From Bacillota bacterium (lineage in GTDB: Bacteria; Bacillota; Clostridia; Lachnospirales; Lachnospiraceae): 64,000 nt of DNA. Location of the stretch: assembly GCA_023387655.1 (NCBI GenBank), contig JAEWHR010000072.1:1-64000 (forward strand), in the 5' to 3' direction. Below, piece by piece: positions 52,536-60,912 of the stretch. Position numbers and translations under genes: made by a program. Numbering within the stretch: the stretch's first letter is position 1; each line of letters opens with the position of its first letter. The notes beneath the pieces are model-generated. The model had not been told where the DNA came from. It saw nothing but the letters and a program-made list of their open reading frames with translations, and did not search any database.

Positions 52536-53204
52536 CTATAGCCCCTGCTTACTAATATTATCAATGGTACGAATAATATGCTCATGAGCTAGTGTTTCCG
52601 CTCTAACACCATCTCTTTGTCGAAGCGCTTCTAAAATAGCACTATGCTCTTCGTTGGATTTCTCAGCACGTTCTGGTTTTGATAGTGTAATCTTTCGAAT
52701 ACGCTGTACATAATGATGAAAATCTGAGAGAACATGTCTTAAAATCTTACTATTTGAAGCCTCATAAATTAATTCGTGAAATTTATTATCTAGTTCCAAG
52801 ACTTGCTCATGATGTTGCTTCTTAATATGAAATTCTGACAAATAGACTACTTCCTCCAATTCTTGAAGCTGTTCTTCTGATATATGCTCACATGCCCATC
52901 TAGCACATAAGCCTTCCAAATAAGATCGAATAACGTAAATATCTTGAATATCTTTTTCTGTAATACCAGTTACATAAGCCCCTTTGTTTGGTATGATATT
53001 TACTAAACCTTCTAATTCTAGTTGCCTTAAAGCTTCTCGAACCGGAGTTCTACTTACACCCAATTCATTTCCTATCGTATTTTCCTTTAGTTCTTCATTT
53101 TGAGCATACTTTCCCGATAGAATATCCTCTCGAATACGATTAAATACTCTACCTCTTAGGGAATATTTGTCCGTAACCTCTTGTTGTAGTTCTTTGCTAC
53201 CCAC
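52536..53204 (-). CDS. GntR family regulator (FadR/FCD subfamily)
   Basis: A 222-residue regulator. The N-terminal winged helix (residues about 10-75, LRGRVFNRIREDILSGKYAQNEELKENTIGNELGVSRTPVREALRQLE) is followed by an all-helical FCD ligand domain (residues 82-215). FCD domains usually bind organic acids with a metal. I start it at GTG 53204, six bases after GGAGGA; the open frame extends 11 codons through that site. It is the last gene after the citrate synthase and isocitrate dehydrogenase genes. Control of that pair in response to citrate, 2-oxoglutarate or a related acid is the natural guess. Confidence 0.88.
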   Translation of the reverse strand: MGSKELQQEVTDKYSLRGRVFNRIREDILSGKYAQNEELKENTIGNELGVSRTPVREALRQLELEGLVNIIPNKGAYVTGITEKDIQDIYVIRSYLEGLCARWACEHISEEQLQELEEVVYLSEFHIKKQHHEQVLELDNKFHELIYEASNSKILRHVLSDFHHYVQRIRKITLSKPERAEKSNEEHSAILEALRQRDGVRAETLAHEHIIRTIDNISKQGL

Positions 53205-53312
53205 GAAAACTCCTCCTGTGCATTGCACATATAACATTATTGTACTAACGAAAGCAAGACAACCCCGTTGTTATTAAACTGTTTGAACAACGAGATTGTC
53301 ATTTATCCTATG

Positions 53313-54476
53313 TTACATTGCTTCCATTGTCTCCATAATATAATCAGCGAATTCTGCTCCACTTGCCCCAGTGTCACGTCCCGTTATCACTAATTTTTTC
53401 TCAGTAACTGTACAAATATCAAGCGCACGATAAAGTTTATCTGCTTCCTTGCTATAACCGATATGTGCAAGTAACATCGCTCCAGCACGAATTACGCTAC
53501 AAGGATCTGCATACTGATCTCTTCCTTCATCCACCATTCTTGGTGCAGAACCATGGATTGCTTCAAACATCGCATATCGTTTTCCGATATTTGCACTTCC
53601 AGCAGTACCAACTCCACCCTGAAACTCAGCTGCTTCATCCGTGATAATATCACCATAAAGGTTTGGAAGAACCATAACCTGAAAATCTTTTCTTCTCTTC
53701 TCATCTATGAGTTTCGCAGTCATAATATCAATATACCAGTCATCTGCTGTGATTTCTGGATAATCCTTCGCAATTTCACGGAAGATATCTAAGAATTTTC
53801 CATCCGTAGTTTTAATGATATTCGCCTTTGTTACTGCTGTAACTCTAGTTTTTCCATTTGCTTTCGCATATTCAAATGCTGCTCTAATAATACGTTCTGT
53901 TCCTTGGCTCGTAACTACAGTAAAGTCTACACCTAAATCCTCAGTCACATGAACTCCCTTACTTCCAACAGCATAGGCACCCTCTGTATTCTCACGATAG
54001 AAGGTCCAGTCAATTCCTTGTTCTGGAATTCTAACTGGTCTAACATTTGCGAATAGATCTAATTCCTTACGCATCGCAACATTTGCACTCTCAACATTTG
54101 GCCATGGATCGCCTTTTCTTGGTGTTGTTGTCGGTCCTTTTAATATTACATGACATTCTTTTAATTCTTTCAAAACATCCGCTGGAATTGCAGCATGCTC
54201 CGCTGCTCTACGTTCAATCGTTAAGCCCTCAATCACTTTAAACTCTACCTTACCTTGTAAGATTTCATCTTTCAGTAAGTATTCCAATATTCTTTGTGCT
54301 TGGCCAGTAATTGCAGGTCCAATTCCATCACCACCACACACTCCGATAATAATTTTATCAAGATCCTTATAGTTTAAAAAATCACCTTGTGCCTTCATGT
54401 CCTCAACACGCTTTAATTGCTCCTCTAGGAGCTTTCCGAACGCTTCTTTTGCAGCAGCTATCGATTCTCTCGTCAT
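53313..54476 (-). CDS. icd: Isocitrate dehydrogenase (isocitrate/isopropylmalate dehydrogenase family)
   Basis: A 387-residue member of the beta-decarboxylating dehydrogenase family. Substrate-site residues read ESANVAMRKELDLFANVRPVR, with the Ser and the flanking pattern of isocitrate dehydrogenases rather than isopropylmalate dehydrogenases. YRENTEGAY, VTKANIIKTTDG and the NLYGDIITDEAAEF metal-site motif are present. It should make 2-oxoglutarate, CO2 and NAD(P)H. The ATG at 54476 is placed eight bases after GGAGG; two earlier in-frame ATGs are too close or lack a site. It follows the citrate synthase gene by about 60 bases. Cofactor choice is uncertain. Confidence 0.85.
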   Translation of the reverse strand: MTRESIAAAKEAFGKLLEEQLKRVEDMKAQGDFLNYKDLDKIIIGVCGGDGIGPAITGQAQRILEYLLKDEILQGKVEFKVIEGLTIERRAAEHAAIPADVLKELKECHVILKGPTTTPRKGDPWPNVESANVAMRKELDLFANVRPVRIPEQGIDWTFYRENTEGAYAVGSKGVHVTEDLGVDFTVVTSQGTERIIRAAFEYAKANGKTRVTAVTKANIIKTTDGKFLDIFREIAKDYPEITADDWYIDIMTAKLIDEKRRKDFQVMVLPNLYGDIITDEAAEFQGGVGTAGSANIGKRYAMFEAIHGSAPRMVDEGRDQYADPCSVIRAGAMLLAHIGYSKEADKLYRALDICTVTEKKLVITGRDTGASGAEFADYIMETMEAM

Positions 54477-54537
54477 TTCCATATCCTCCTGTTGTTTATT
54501 CCGAAATAATTTCCCTACTCTTACCATTACTTTGGAA

Positions 54538-55944
54538 TTATTCCAATGTTACATTTGGCAAATCTACATTGCACTCTGTCTTGTACGTATTAATCATCTC
54601 AACTAACTCAGCATCAGTCATAACGGTAATACGTCCCTCTTCATACTCCTTATCTACTAACAACTTAATCTTATTTACCAAAGGGCTCGACTTATCTAAC
54701 ATCTTATCCCCTTTAAGTTTATAGTAGGTATTAATCCAGTGAGCAATTCCTGCTAAACCAGAAGTATTGGAAACAGAAACTAAGACCGGACGATTTAAAA
54801 ACTTCTCTGTATCAAATATATTATATATTTCCTCATTTTTCAAGAGACCATCTGCATGAATTCCCGCACGGGTCACATTAAAGTTTTTCCCTACAAATGG
54901 GGTTCTGTGAGGAATTTTATAACCTATCTCTTTCTTAAAGTACTCTGCAAGCTCGGTTATTACTGTGGTATCCATTCCATCTAAACCGCCCTTAAGCTGT
55001 GCATACTCAAAAACCATCGCTTCCAACGGAGTATTACCCGTTCTCTCACCTATTCCAAATAGTGAACAATTTACTCCACTTGCACCGTATATCCACGCTG
55101 TTGTTGAATTAGTTACCGCCTTATAGAAATCATTGTGTCCGTGCCATTCTAATTGTTCGGATGGGACACCAGCATGAGTAATTAAACTATAAATAATTCC
55201 TTGTACACTTCTAGGGATTACTGCTCCTGCAAAGTTTACCCCATATCCCATGGTGTCACATGCACGAATCTTTACTGGAATGCCATATTCATTTCCAAGT
55301 TTCATTAATTCAAAACAAAAAGGTATAACAAAACCATGGATATCAGAACGGGTAATATCCTCCAAATGACATCTTGGAGCAACCCCTGTTTCCAAACACT
55401 CTCTAACTACATTTAAATAATGCTCCATTGCCTGACTTCTCGTCATCTTCATTTTATAGAAAATATGATAATCAGAGCAGCTAACTAAGATACCTGTTTC
55501 CTTCATTCCAAGGTCTTTTACTAATTCAAAATCTTTCTTACTAGCTCGTATCCAAGATGTAATCTCTGGAAATTCATAGCCGCGTTCCATACATTTGTAT
55601 ACAGCATCTCTATCCTTCTTACTATATAGGAAAAATTCACTCATTCTTATGATGCCATTTGGCCCACCTAATCTATGTAAATAATCATATATGGTTACGA
55701 TCTGTTCCGTTGTATATGGAGCTCTTGATTGCTGGCCATCGCGGAAAGTTGTATCTGTAATCCAAATCTTCTCTGGCATTTTATGAGGTACTATACGATC
55801 ATTAAAAGCAATCTTGGGTATCTCATCGTAAGGAAACAAATTGCGGAATACATTTGGCTGTACTACATCTACTAACTCATAGATATGTTCCTCTAGAGAT
55901 AATAAATTATTCTGAGGATTCAAGTAAACTTTACGATTCTCCAT
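54538..55944 (-). CDS. Probable Re-citrate synthase (DRE-TIM metallolyase)
   Basis: A 468-residue enzyme of the isopropylmalate/homocitrate synthase superfamily. The RDGQQ motif (ITDTTFRDGQQSRAPYT) and the metal motif HGHND are intact; GERTGNTPLEAM is also conserved. It lacks the C-terminal LeuA allosteric domain. The length and its place directly before isocitrate dehydrogenase fit Re-citrate synthase, the oxygen-sensitive clostridial enzyme that makes citrate from oxaloacetate and acetyl-CoA. Homocitrate, citramalate or isopropylmalate synthase cannot be excluded by eye. It starts the operon with icd and gntR. Aconitase is not in the window. Confidence 0.75.
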   Translation of the reverse strand: MENRKVYLNPQNNLLSLEEHIYELVDVVQPNVFRNLFPYDEIPKIAFNDRIVPHKMPEKIWITDTTFRDGQQSRAPYTTEQIVTIYDYLHRLGGPNGIIRMSEFFLYSKKDRDAVYKCMERGYEFPEITSWIRASKKDFELVKDLGMKETGILVSCSDYHIFYKMKMTRSQAMEHYLNVVRECLETGVAPRCHLEDITRSDIHGFVIPFCFELMKLGNEYGIPVKIRACDTMGYGVNFAGAVIPRSVQGIIYSLITHAGVPSEQLEWHGHNDFYKAVTNSTTAWIYGASGVNCSLFGIGERTGNTPLEAMVFEYAQLKGGLDGMDTTVITELAEYFKKEIGYKIPHRTPFVGKNFNVTRAGIHADGLLKNEEIYNIFDTEKFLNRPVLVSVSNTSGLAGIAHWINTYYKLKGDKMLDKSSPLVNKIKLLVDKEYEEGRITVMTDAELVEMINTYKTECNVDLPNVTLE

Positions 55945-56157
55945 GGCGCTTTCTCCTATATTTCAATCATTTTTTGTTCCATTGTATACAATTATACCTT
56001 TCATGTCAATGAGATATTTCCTTTTTATACATATTTTTTCATAGTATAACGAGTATTTATACATACTGTAAAAATAGTTATACTTATTATGATATCTCAA
56101 TCCTCTGTACCAGCTTAGATTATCTTAATGCATAAAGTTTATATTTTATTATACACT

Positions 56158-56173
56158 ATTACAACGCTGTAAT
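56158..56173. promoter_or_regulatory. Palindromic operator-like site upstream of the citrate synthase operon
   Basis: ATTACA-ACGC-TGTAAT, a perfect 6-bp dyad. On the minus strand it lies immediately upstream of TATAAT (56153-56148 region), where a regulator such as the operon's GntR protein could block or recruit polymerase. Confidence 0.4.
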
Positions 56174-56433
56174 TATATGCATTTAAATAAAAATTATTTG
56201 GTAACTTTTGTTGAGTTAAATGTTATTTTAAAGTAGCTATTTGAGTGATGTTGTTTTTGTTTTACTGTATTAAGATTGGTATATAGATTGATATTTCAGC
56301 ATTACTATTGAAAGATGATATTCCAGATTGCTAAAAAAGAATTGATTTTAAGGATCACTCTTTCAGGATTACATAGAATAATAATGTAAGGTTTTGATAG
56401 ATTTTATTACTAAAACTATTAAAATATAAATGA

Positions 56434-56461
56434 GATGCAGCAAAATAAACTTTGCAACATC
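56434..56461 (-). terminator. Terminator after mgsA
   Basis: An 11-bp stem with one mismatch and one G-T pair, GATGTTGCAAA/TTTGCTGCATC on the minus strand, 12 bases after the mgsA stop. The following TCATTTATATTTT is a modest T-tract. Confidence 0.55.
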
Positions 56462-56473
56462 CCATATTATATC

Positions 56474-56953
56474 TTATTTAGAAAACTGATCAATACGCTG
56501 TTTCATTGTTTTATTAAAGTTTGTTACCTTACGGTCATAAGTTTCCTCCATTAATCTACTTTCTAAGAGGAAATCTGCTGTCGCAAGATTATTCGCAATT
56601 GGTATATCATAAACTACTGCGATACGAAGTAAAGCTTTTACATCAGGATCATGTGGTTGAGATTCTAGTGGATCCCACAAAAATATAATAAAATCAACAT
56701 TTCCTTCTACGATACGTGCTCCAATCTGCTGATCACCACCAAGGGGACCACTATTGAAAGCGCGCACTGGAAGCCCAGTCTTCTCAGCAATTAACTTGGC
56801 AGTAGTACCTGTTCCACAAAGAAAATGTTTCTTTAATACTTCCTTGTGTTTCTCTGCCCATTCTACAATTTCCTTTTTCTTACCATCATGTGCAACTAAA
56901 GCGATATGCTTAGTCTTATCCATGGTAAAATAGATATAATCATCTTCTAACAT
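56474..56953 (-). CDS. mgsA: Methylglyoxal synthase
   Basis: MgsA turns dihydroxyacetone phosphate into methylglyoxal and phosphate, a bypass of lower glycolysis when phosphate is scarce. The 159-residue protein has IALVAHDGKKKE at the N-terminus, the TGTTA phosphate loop, SGPLGGDQQIGA with the catalytic Asp, and DPLESQPHDPDV with the conserved His. The start at 56953 is six bases after AAAGGAG; the frame runs 11 codons upstream. It is divergent from the carbamate kinase gene and monocistronic. Confidence 0.94.
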   Translation of the reverse strand: MLEDDYIYFTMDKTKHIALVAHDGKKKEIVEWAEKHKEVLKKHFLCGTGTTAKLIAEKTGLPVRAFNSGPLGGDQQIGARIVEGNVDFIIFLWDPLESQPHDPDVKALLRIAVVYDIPIANNLATADFLLESRLMEETYDRKVTNFNKTMKQRIDQFSK

Positions 56954-57239
56954 ATTGTTCTCCTTTGTTCCATTTAGTATAGGCAATCAGATGTTATACA
57001 AAAACAACTGATATGTAATATTCTGTCCAAAGCTGCTGTTCTCATAACCATATTTTATATCAGTTTTTGTTAAAACATCTGACACATATTTCAACACTTG
57101 ACAGAATTACTATTTTTCATTCTATTTTATCATATCAGAGATAAAACGTTGTTTCAAGCTGTATTTCAAATACAAAACTCTTCCTTTTTTTTATAAAAAA
57201 TGATATGATAAAAGTACTTGAAAGAAAAGAGGTAATGCG

Positions 57240-58169
57240 ATGAGTCAGAATATTATTGTTGTAGCACTTGGCCGAAGTGCATTTGGTGAAACCTTCCCAG
57301 AGCAACATGCAAATGTAAAAAAAGCTGCTTGTGCTGTTGCTAATCTTGTTGATGCTGGATATCAGGTTGTTGTAACACACAGCAATGGTCCTCAGATTGG
57401 TATGATACATACCGCCATGACAGAATTCAGCCGTCTTGATACTAACTATACGGTAGCTCCTATGTCCGTATGTGGTGCTATGAGTCAAGGATATATCGGA
57501 TATGATTTACAAAGTATGATACGTACAGAATTACTCGTACGCGGAATATATAAGCCTGTTTCTACTATTATAACACAGGTAAAAGTAGATCCATTTGATA
57601 AGGCATTTTCTCATCCATCGAAAATTATTGGTAGATACATGACAGAAGCTGAAGCTGCGAAAGAAGAAAAGAAGGGTAACTATGTCGTAAAACAGGACAA
57701 AGGTTACCGCCGTATAATCGCTGCTCCAAAGCCAATGGATATTTATGAAATTGATGCAATTAGAGCACTTGTTGATGCAAATCAAGTTGTTATTGCCGGT
57801 GGCGGTGGTGGAATTCCTGTATTAGAGCAAGGTCCAGTATTAAAGGGTGCTAGTGCTATTATTGAAAAAGATTTAGTAGCTGCAAAGTTAGCAACTCTAT
57901 TAAATGCTTCTACCTTACTTTTCTTAACTGGTGTAGACAAAGTCCAATTAAATTACGGTAAAGAAAATGCAACACCACTTGATAAACTTTCTGTATCAGA
58001 TGCTACAAAGTACATGAAAGAGGGTTATTTTGAAGAAGGTGCAATGCTTCCAAAAATCGAAGCAAGTGTTGATTTCGTAAGCTCTGGTAATGGACGTCGT
58101 GCTATAATTACACATCTTGAGAAAGCATTAGAAGGATTATCTCATAAGACAGGTACTATCATCGAGTAA
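57240..58169 (+). CDS. arcC: Carbamate kinase
   Basis: ArcC makes ATP and carbamate from carbamoyl phosphate, usually the last step of arginine deiminase or a purine/allantoin fermentation. The 309-residue protein has typical family segments: VVALGRSAFGE at the start (where most members read GGNA, here GRSA), VTHSNGPQIGM near 45, VIAGGGGGIPV near 183, and LFLTGVDKV near 228. The GRSA change at the first loop is unusual and worth noting. No arcA or arcB is in the window, so carbamoyl phosphate would come from elsewhere. AGAGGTAATGCG precedes the start. Confidence 0.9.
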   Translation: MSQNIIVVALGRSAFGETFPEQHANVKKAACAVANLVDAGYQVVVTHSNGPQIGMIHTAMTEFSRLDTNYTVAPMSVCGAMSQGYIGYDLQSMIRTELLVRGIYKPVSTIITQVKVDPFDKAFSHPSKIIGRYMTEAEAAKEEKKGNYVVKQDKGYRRIIAAPKPMDIYEIDAIRALVDANQVVIAGGGGGIPVLEQGPVLKGASAIIEKDLVAAKLATLLNASTLLFLTGVDKVQLNYGKENATPLDKLSVSDATKYMKEGYFEEGAMLPKIEASVDFVSSGNGRRAIITHLEKALEGLSHKTGTIIE

Positions 58170-58220
58170 GGAGATAACTCTTCATTGAAATCTATTGTTG
58201 GTACTTGCCTTACACTCATA

Positions 58221-58255
58221 AATACCTGTAAGTTTACTCAAAACTTACAGGTATT
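58221..58255 (+). terminator. Terminator after arcC
   Basis: A perfect 15-bp stem (AATACCTGTAAGTTT and its complement) with a five-base loop, about 50 bases after the stop, followed by ATTTATTG. Confidence 0.75.
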
Positions 58256-58280
58256 ATTTATTGTATCTAGGTACAATAAA

Positions 58281-58301
58281 ACCACCGGCTAAGCCGGTGG
58301 T
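58281..58301. repeat. GC-rich REP-like hairpin
   Basis: ACCACCGGCT-A-AGCCGGTGGT, a 10-bp perfect palindrome, conspicuously GC-rich against the surrounding AT-rich DNA. It has no T-run. Its form resembles repetitive extragenic palindromes or the end hairpins of IS200/IS605-type elements, but no transposase is adjacent. Confidence 0.55.
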
Positions 58302-58353
58302 CATGATTTGCCTCAACAACTACAATATAAATTCCATAATGATTACGAATTGA

Positions 58354-60516
58354 TTAAATCTTGAAAATATTTAAAGCATGATCTAATTCAACCGTTAATT
58401 TGCTAAGATTACCAGTTAATTCATTTAACTTCTGTACCGCCTCTACTTGACGTGTAGCAGCACTATCCACTTCTTCTGACGCTGCAGCGGTTTCTTCTGA
58501 AACTGCAGAGATACTCTCAATCGCTGATAACGTAGTGGACTCTGCTTTACTTATGTTATCAATCCCCTCTACAATGCTTGATAATCTATCCGCCATAAAT
58601 TCTACGGACTGATTGATGTTAGAAAATACTTGTATTGTTTTATCCATAGCATCTGCTTGTGATTCTACGATATTTTCTGCTTTCTTCACAGTCACCACAG
58701 TGTTTTTTGTTTGTAATTGTATGTTATGAATGATGGTTTCTATTTCTTTTACTGCATTAACCGATTGTTCTGCTAGTTTTCTAATTTCATCGGCAACTAC
58801 TGCAAACCCTCTTCCAGCATCACCAGCACGCGCAGCTTCAATGGAAGCATTCAGAGATAATAAATTTGTTTGGCTAGCAATATCATTAATTACAGCAATA
58901 ATTTTTCCGATGGAATCTGCTTCTTTTTCTAATTTTATTATATCTGTGATTACAGTTTTTGTAATACTTGTTGTTTGTTCTGCTTTTTCATTTAATAGAT
59001 TCATAGAATCAATTCCATCTACCACTATTGCCTTTGAGTGTTTTGCACTCTCTCCAATTGCGTTGGTATTGTCCGCAACATTGGTAACTTTCTCGGATAG
59101 TTCATCCGATTGCTTTAAACATTGTTCAGAATCTTCCGCTTGTTGAACGATACCTTTTCTTATTTCATCGATGGAGCTAGATATATTTTGCGTTGAGGTT
59201 AAGAGATCCTTGGTCGTTTGTGATACCTCTTCTGTTGCATTATGTACAGCATCTTTTACTGAGGATGCCTTATTAATTAATAACCTCATATTATGTATCA
59301 TATCATTGGCACTGGTTGCCAAGATCTTAAACTCATCTTTTCTCTTACACTCAATGGAAACAGTTAAATCACCTTCTGCTGCTTTTCTAAGCTGATTTGT
59401 CATACGATATATCGTACTTCCAATTCCAGTTGATAAGATGGTCGCTGCGGCAATAGCGGCAACAAGAGCGATTATTACTAATACGATGGTTGACATCATA
59501 ATCCCACTTGCTTGAGACGTTAAAAAAGAATACGGTACTAGACCGCATAGTGTCATTCCAGAATCTCCTATCTTTTCTGAAACGAAAAGATATTTTTCTC
59601 CATCAATTACTGGATAACTGACCAAGGTATTATCATCACTCTTTTCTTGATTCTCAAGAAAGCTTTGATTGATAAAAACAGATTCTTCACTATTCTTAGT
59701 TGTTACTTCGTAACCATCCGATGTGATTATCCCAAAAATACTATCTTCGCCTAACTCCATCTGATTTAAGCGTTCTATAATAACATCATAATTAATGTCT
59801 GCAATTACGTAACCAATGTGAGTAAAACTAGCGTCGTAATAGGCAGAGGAAATAGAAAAAGCATAGGAATTATTTGTTGTATTATTTTTTAAAACGACGT
59901 TTTCATCAAAGAAGTTATGCCTTCCACTCCAGAGAAAACCTCCTTTAGCATTCGCTATCTTCATTCCTTCTTCTGTATCTTTAAATGCTGTAAATAATTC
60001 AACACCATTTTTAGAAAAACTACCTGTTGTACAGATTGGTGTTCCATTTATTCCAAATATCGCTAGATTTTTTATGAGATTATCGGAATAAGCTGTGGAT
60101 TGCAAATACTCTTTTAAATCCTTATAAGTTTGTAATTCCTTCGCTTTATCCTGTGCATATTTACCACCATAATAATTTGCAATTTCATTATATTCTTTTA
60201 ATTGCTTTAGTCTAAGCTCAATTGCCTGAAAGGCTAAACCATAATAATTACTTGTTGCTTCTAAGGTTGTAATTAAGGAAGATTCATAACTTTTAACTAA
60301 AGCACTGGAGGCATTTTGATACGAAGTAACACCTAATATCGTAATTAAAATAGTCGGAATAAAGAAAGCAAAAACTAATTGAAATCGTATGCCAAATACT
60401 CTTTCTTTCCACGACTTCTTTCTACTCTCTTTTATATATGCTTTATGCTCCTTATTCTCCTTTTGTTTAAAGAACCATTTCTTTTTCAATCTGTTTTTCA
60501 GGGCCTGCTTTTTCAT
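58354..60516 (-). CDS. Methyl-accepting chemotaxis protein with double-Cache-type sensor
   Basis: A 720-residue chemoreceptor. A long basic cytosolic N-terminus (KKQALKNRLKKKWFFKQKENKEHK) precedes the first membrane helix near 50-72. The extracellular region of about 270 residues (LITTLEATSNYYGLAFQAIE... SSAYYDASFTHIGYVIADI) has dCache layout. The second helix is near 340-365, then HAMP and the signalling coiled coil with NLLSLNASIEAARAGDAGRGFAVVADEIRKLAEQ near 560. The start ATG at 60516 is behind GGAGGAG; a TTG four codons earlier overlaps that site. Ligand unknown. A sigma-D-like promoter lies upstream. Confidence 0.92.
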   Translation of the reverse strand: MKKQALKNRLKKKWFFKQKENKEHKAYIKESRKKSWKERVFGIRFQLVFAFFIPTILITILGVTSYQNASSALVKSYESSLITTLEATSNYYGLAFQAIELRLKQLKEYNEIANYYGGKYAQDKAKELQTYKDLKEYLQSTAYSDNLIKNLAIFGINGTPICTTGSFSKNGVELFTAFKDTEEGMKIANAKGGFLWSGRHNFFDENVVLKNNTTNNSYAFSISSAYYDASFTHIGYVIADINYDVIIERLNQMELGEDSIFGIITSDGYEVTTKNSEESVFINQSFLENQEKSDDNTLVSYPVIDGEKYLFVSEKIGDSGMTLCGLVPYSFLTSQASGIMMSTIVLVIIALVAAIAAATILSTGIGSTIYRMTNQLRKAAEGDLTVSIECKRKDEFKILATSANDMIHNMRLLINKASSVKDAVHNATEEVSQTTKDLLTSTQNISSSIDEIRKGIVQQAEDSEQCLKQSDELSEKVTNVADNTNAIGESAKHSKAIVVDGIDSMNLLNEKAEQTTSITKTVITDIIKLEKEADSIGKIIAVINDIASQTNLLSLNASIEAARAGDAGRGFAVVADEIRKLAEQSVNAVKEIETIIHNIQLQTKNTVVTVKKAENIVESQADAMDKTIQVFSNINQSVEFMADRLSSIVEGIDNISKAESTTLSAIESISAVSEETAAASEEVDSAATRQVEAVQKLNELTGNLSKLTVELDHALNIFKI

Positions 60517-60574
60517 TTGCTCCTCCAATCATAGGAATATATTGTATGATATAATTATACATGTTTTTATTATC

Positions 60575-60601
60575 TTATCAATATATTTTTGATATGTTTT
60601 A
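60575..60601 (-). promoter_or_regulatory. Putative sigma-D promoter for the second chemoreceptor
   Basis: On the minus strand TAAAACAT (60601-60594), 11 bases, then ATTGATAA (60582-60575). The TAAA and GATAA cores match sigma-D; other positions are poor. Confidence 0.35.
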
Positions 60602-60767
60602 TTAAATAATCTTGTTATATACTATAAATATACTCATTTGTTACTATAAAGTTAATATATTTTCATCTTTTTTAGTAAGTGTTAATTTTGTGTTCGTGTA
60701 ACTTATATTTGTATAGGATAGCATGACTGACTTTACAAGAGTTTTAATATAAAAAAAGAAGCAATAA

Positions 60768-60798
60768 AAAAGGAGAGTCCTATGCAAACTCTCCTTTT
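60768..60798 (-). terminator. Terminator of the glycosyltransferase pair
   Basis: An 11-bp stem (AAAAGGAGAGT/ACTCTCCTTTT) with a nine-base loop, followed on the minus strand by a T-rich run. It is about 115 bases after the second glycosyltransferase stop. Confidence 0.7.
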
Positions 60799-60912
60799 CC
60801 TAAATATAAACAAGTAAATTCATTTCCTATTAAACAAATAATTCTTTTACTAACTAAACAAATAAATAAATAAAATATAATCTATTTCCTGTTTAACAAC
60901 AAATTATCTTTT

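Larger units (their letters stand above)
55945..56473. other. 529-base region upstream of the citrate synthase gene
   Basis: The region contains a palindrome (56158-56173) near a TATAAT word on the minus strand, and the mgsA terminator at the right end. The rest is AT-rich, with no ORF that has a ribosome site. Confidence 0.55.
60517..60912. other. Region between the chemoreceptor and the glycosyltransferases
   Basis: These 396 bases hold the sigma-D-like promoter, the glycosyltransferase terminator and AT-rich sequence with short AAATA repeats (60860-60880). No gene was found. Confidence 0.6.

Noticed and set aside
57135..57488. 117-codon minus-strand frame
   Set aside because: It is antisense to the well-supported carbamate kinase and has no recognisable domain.
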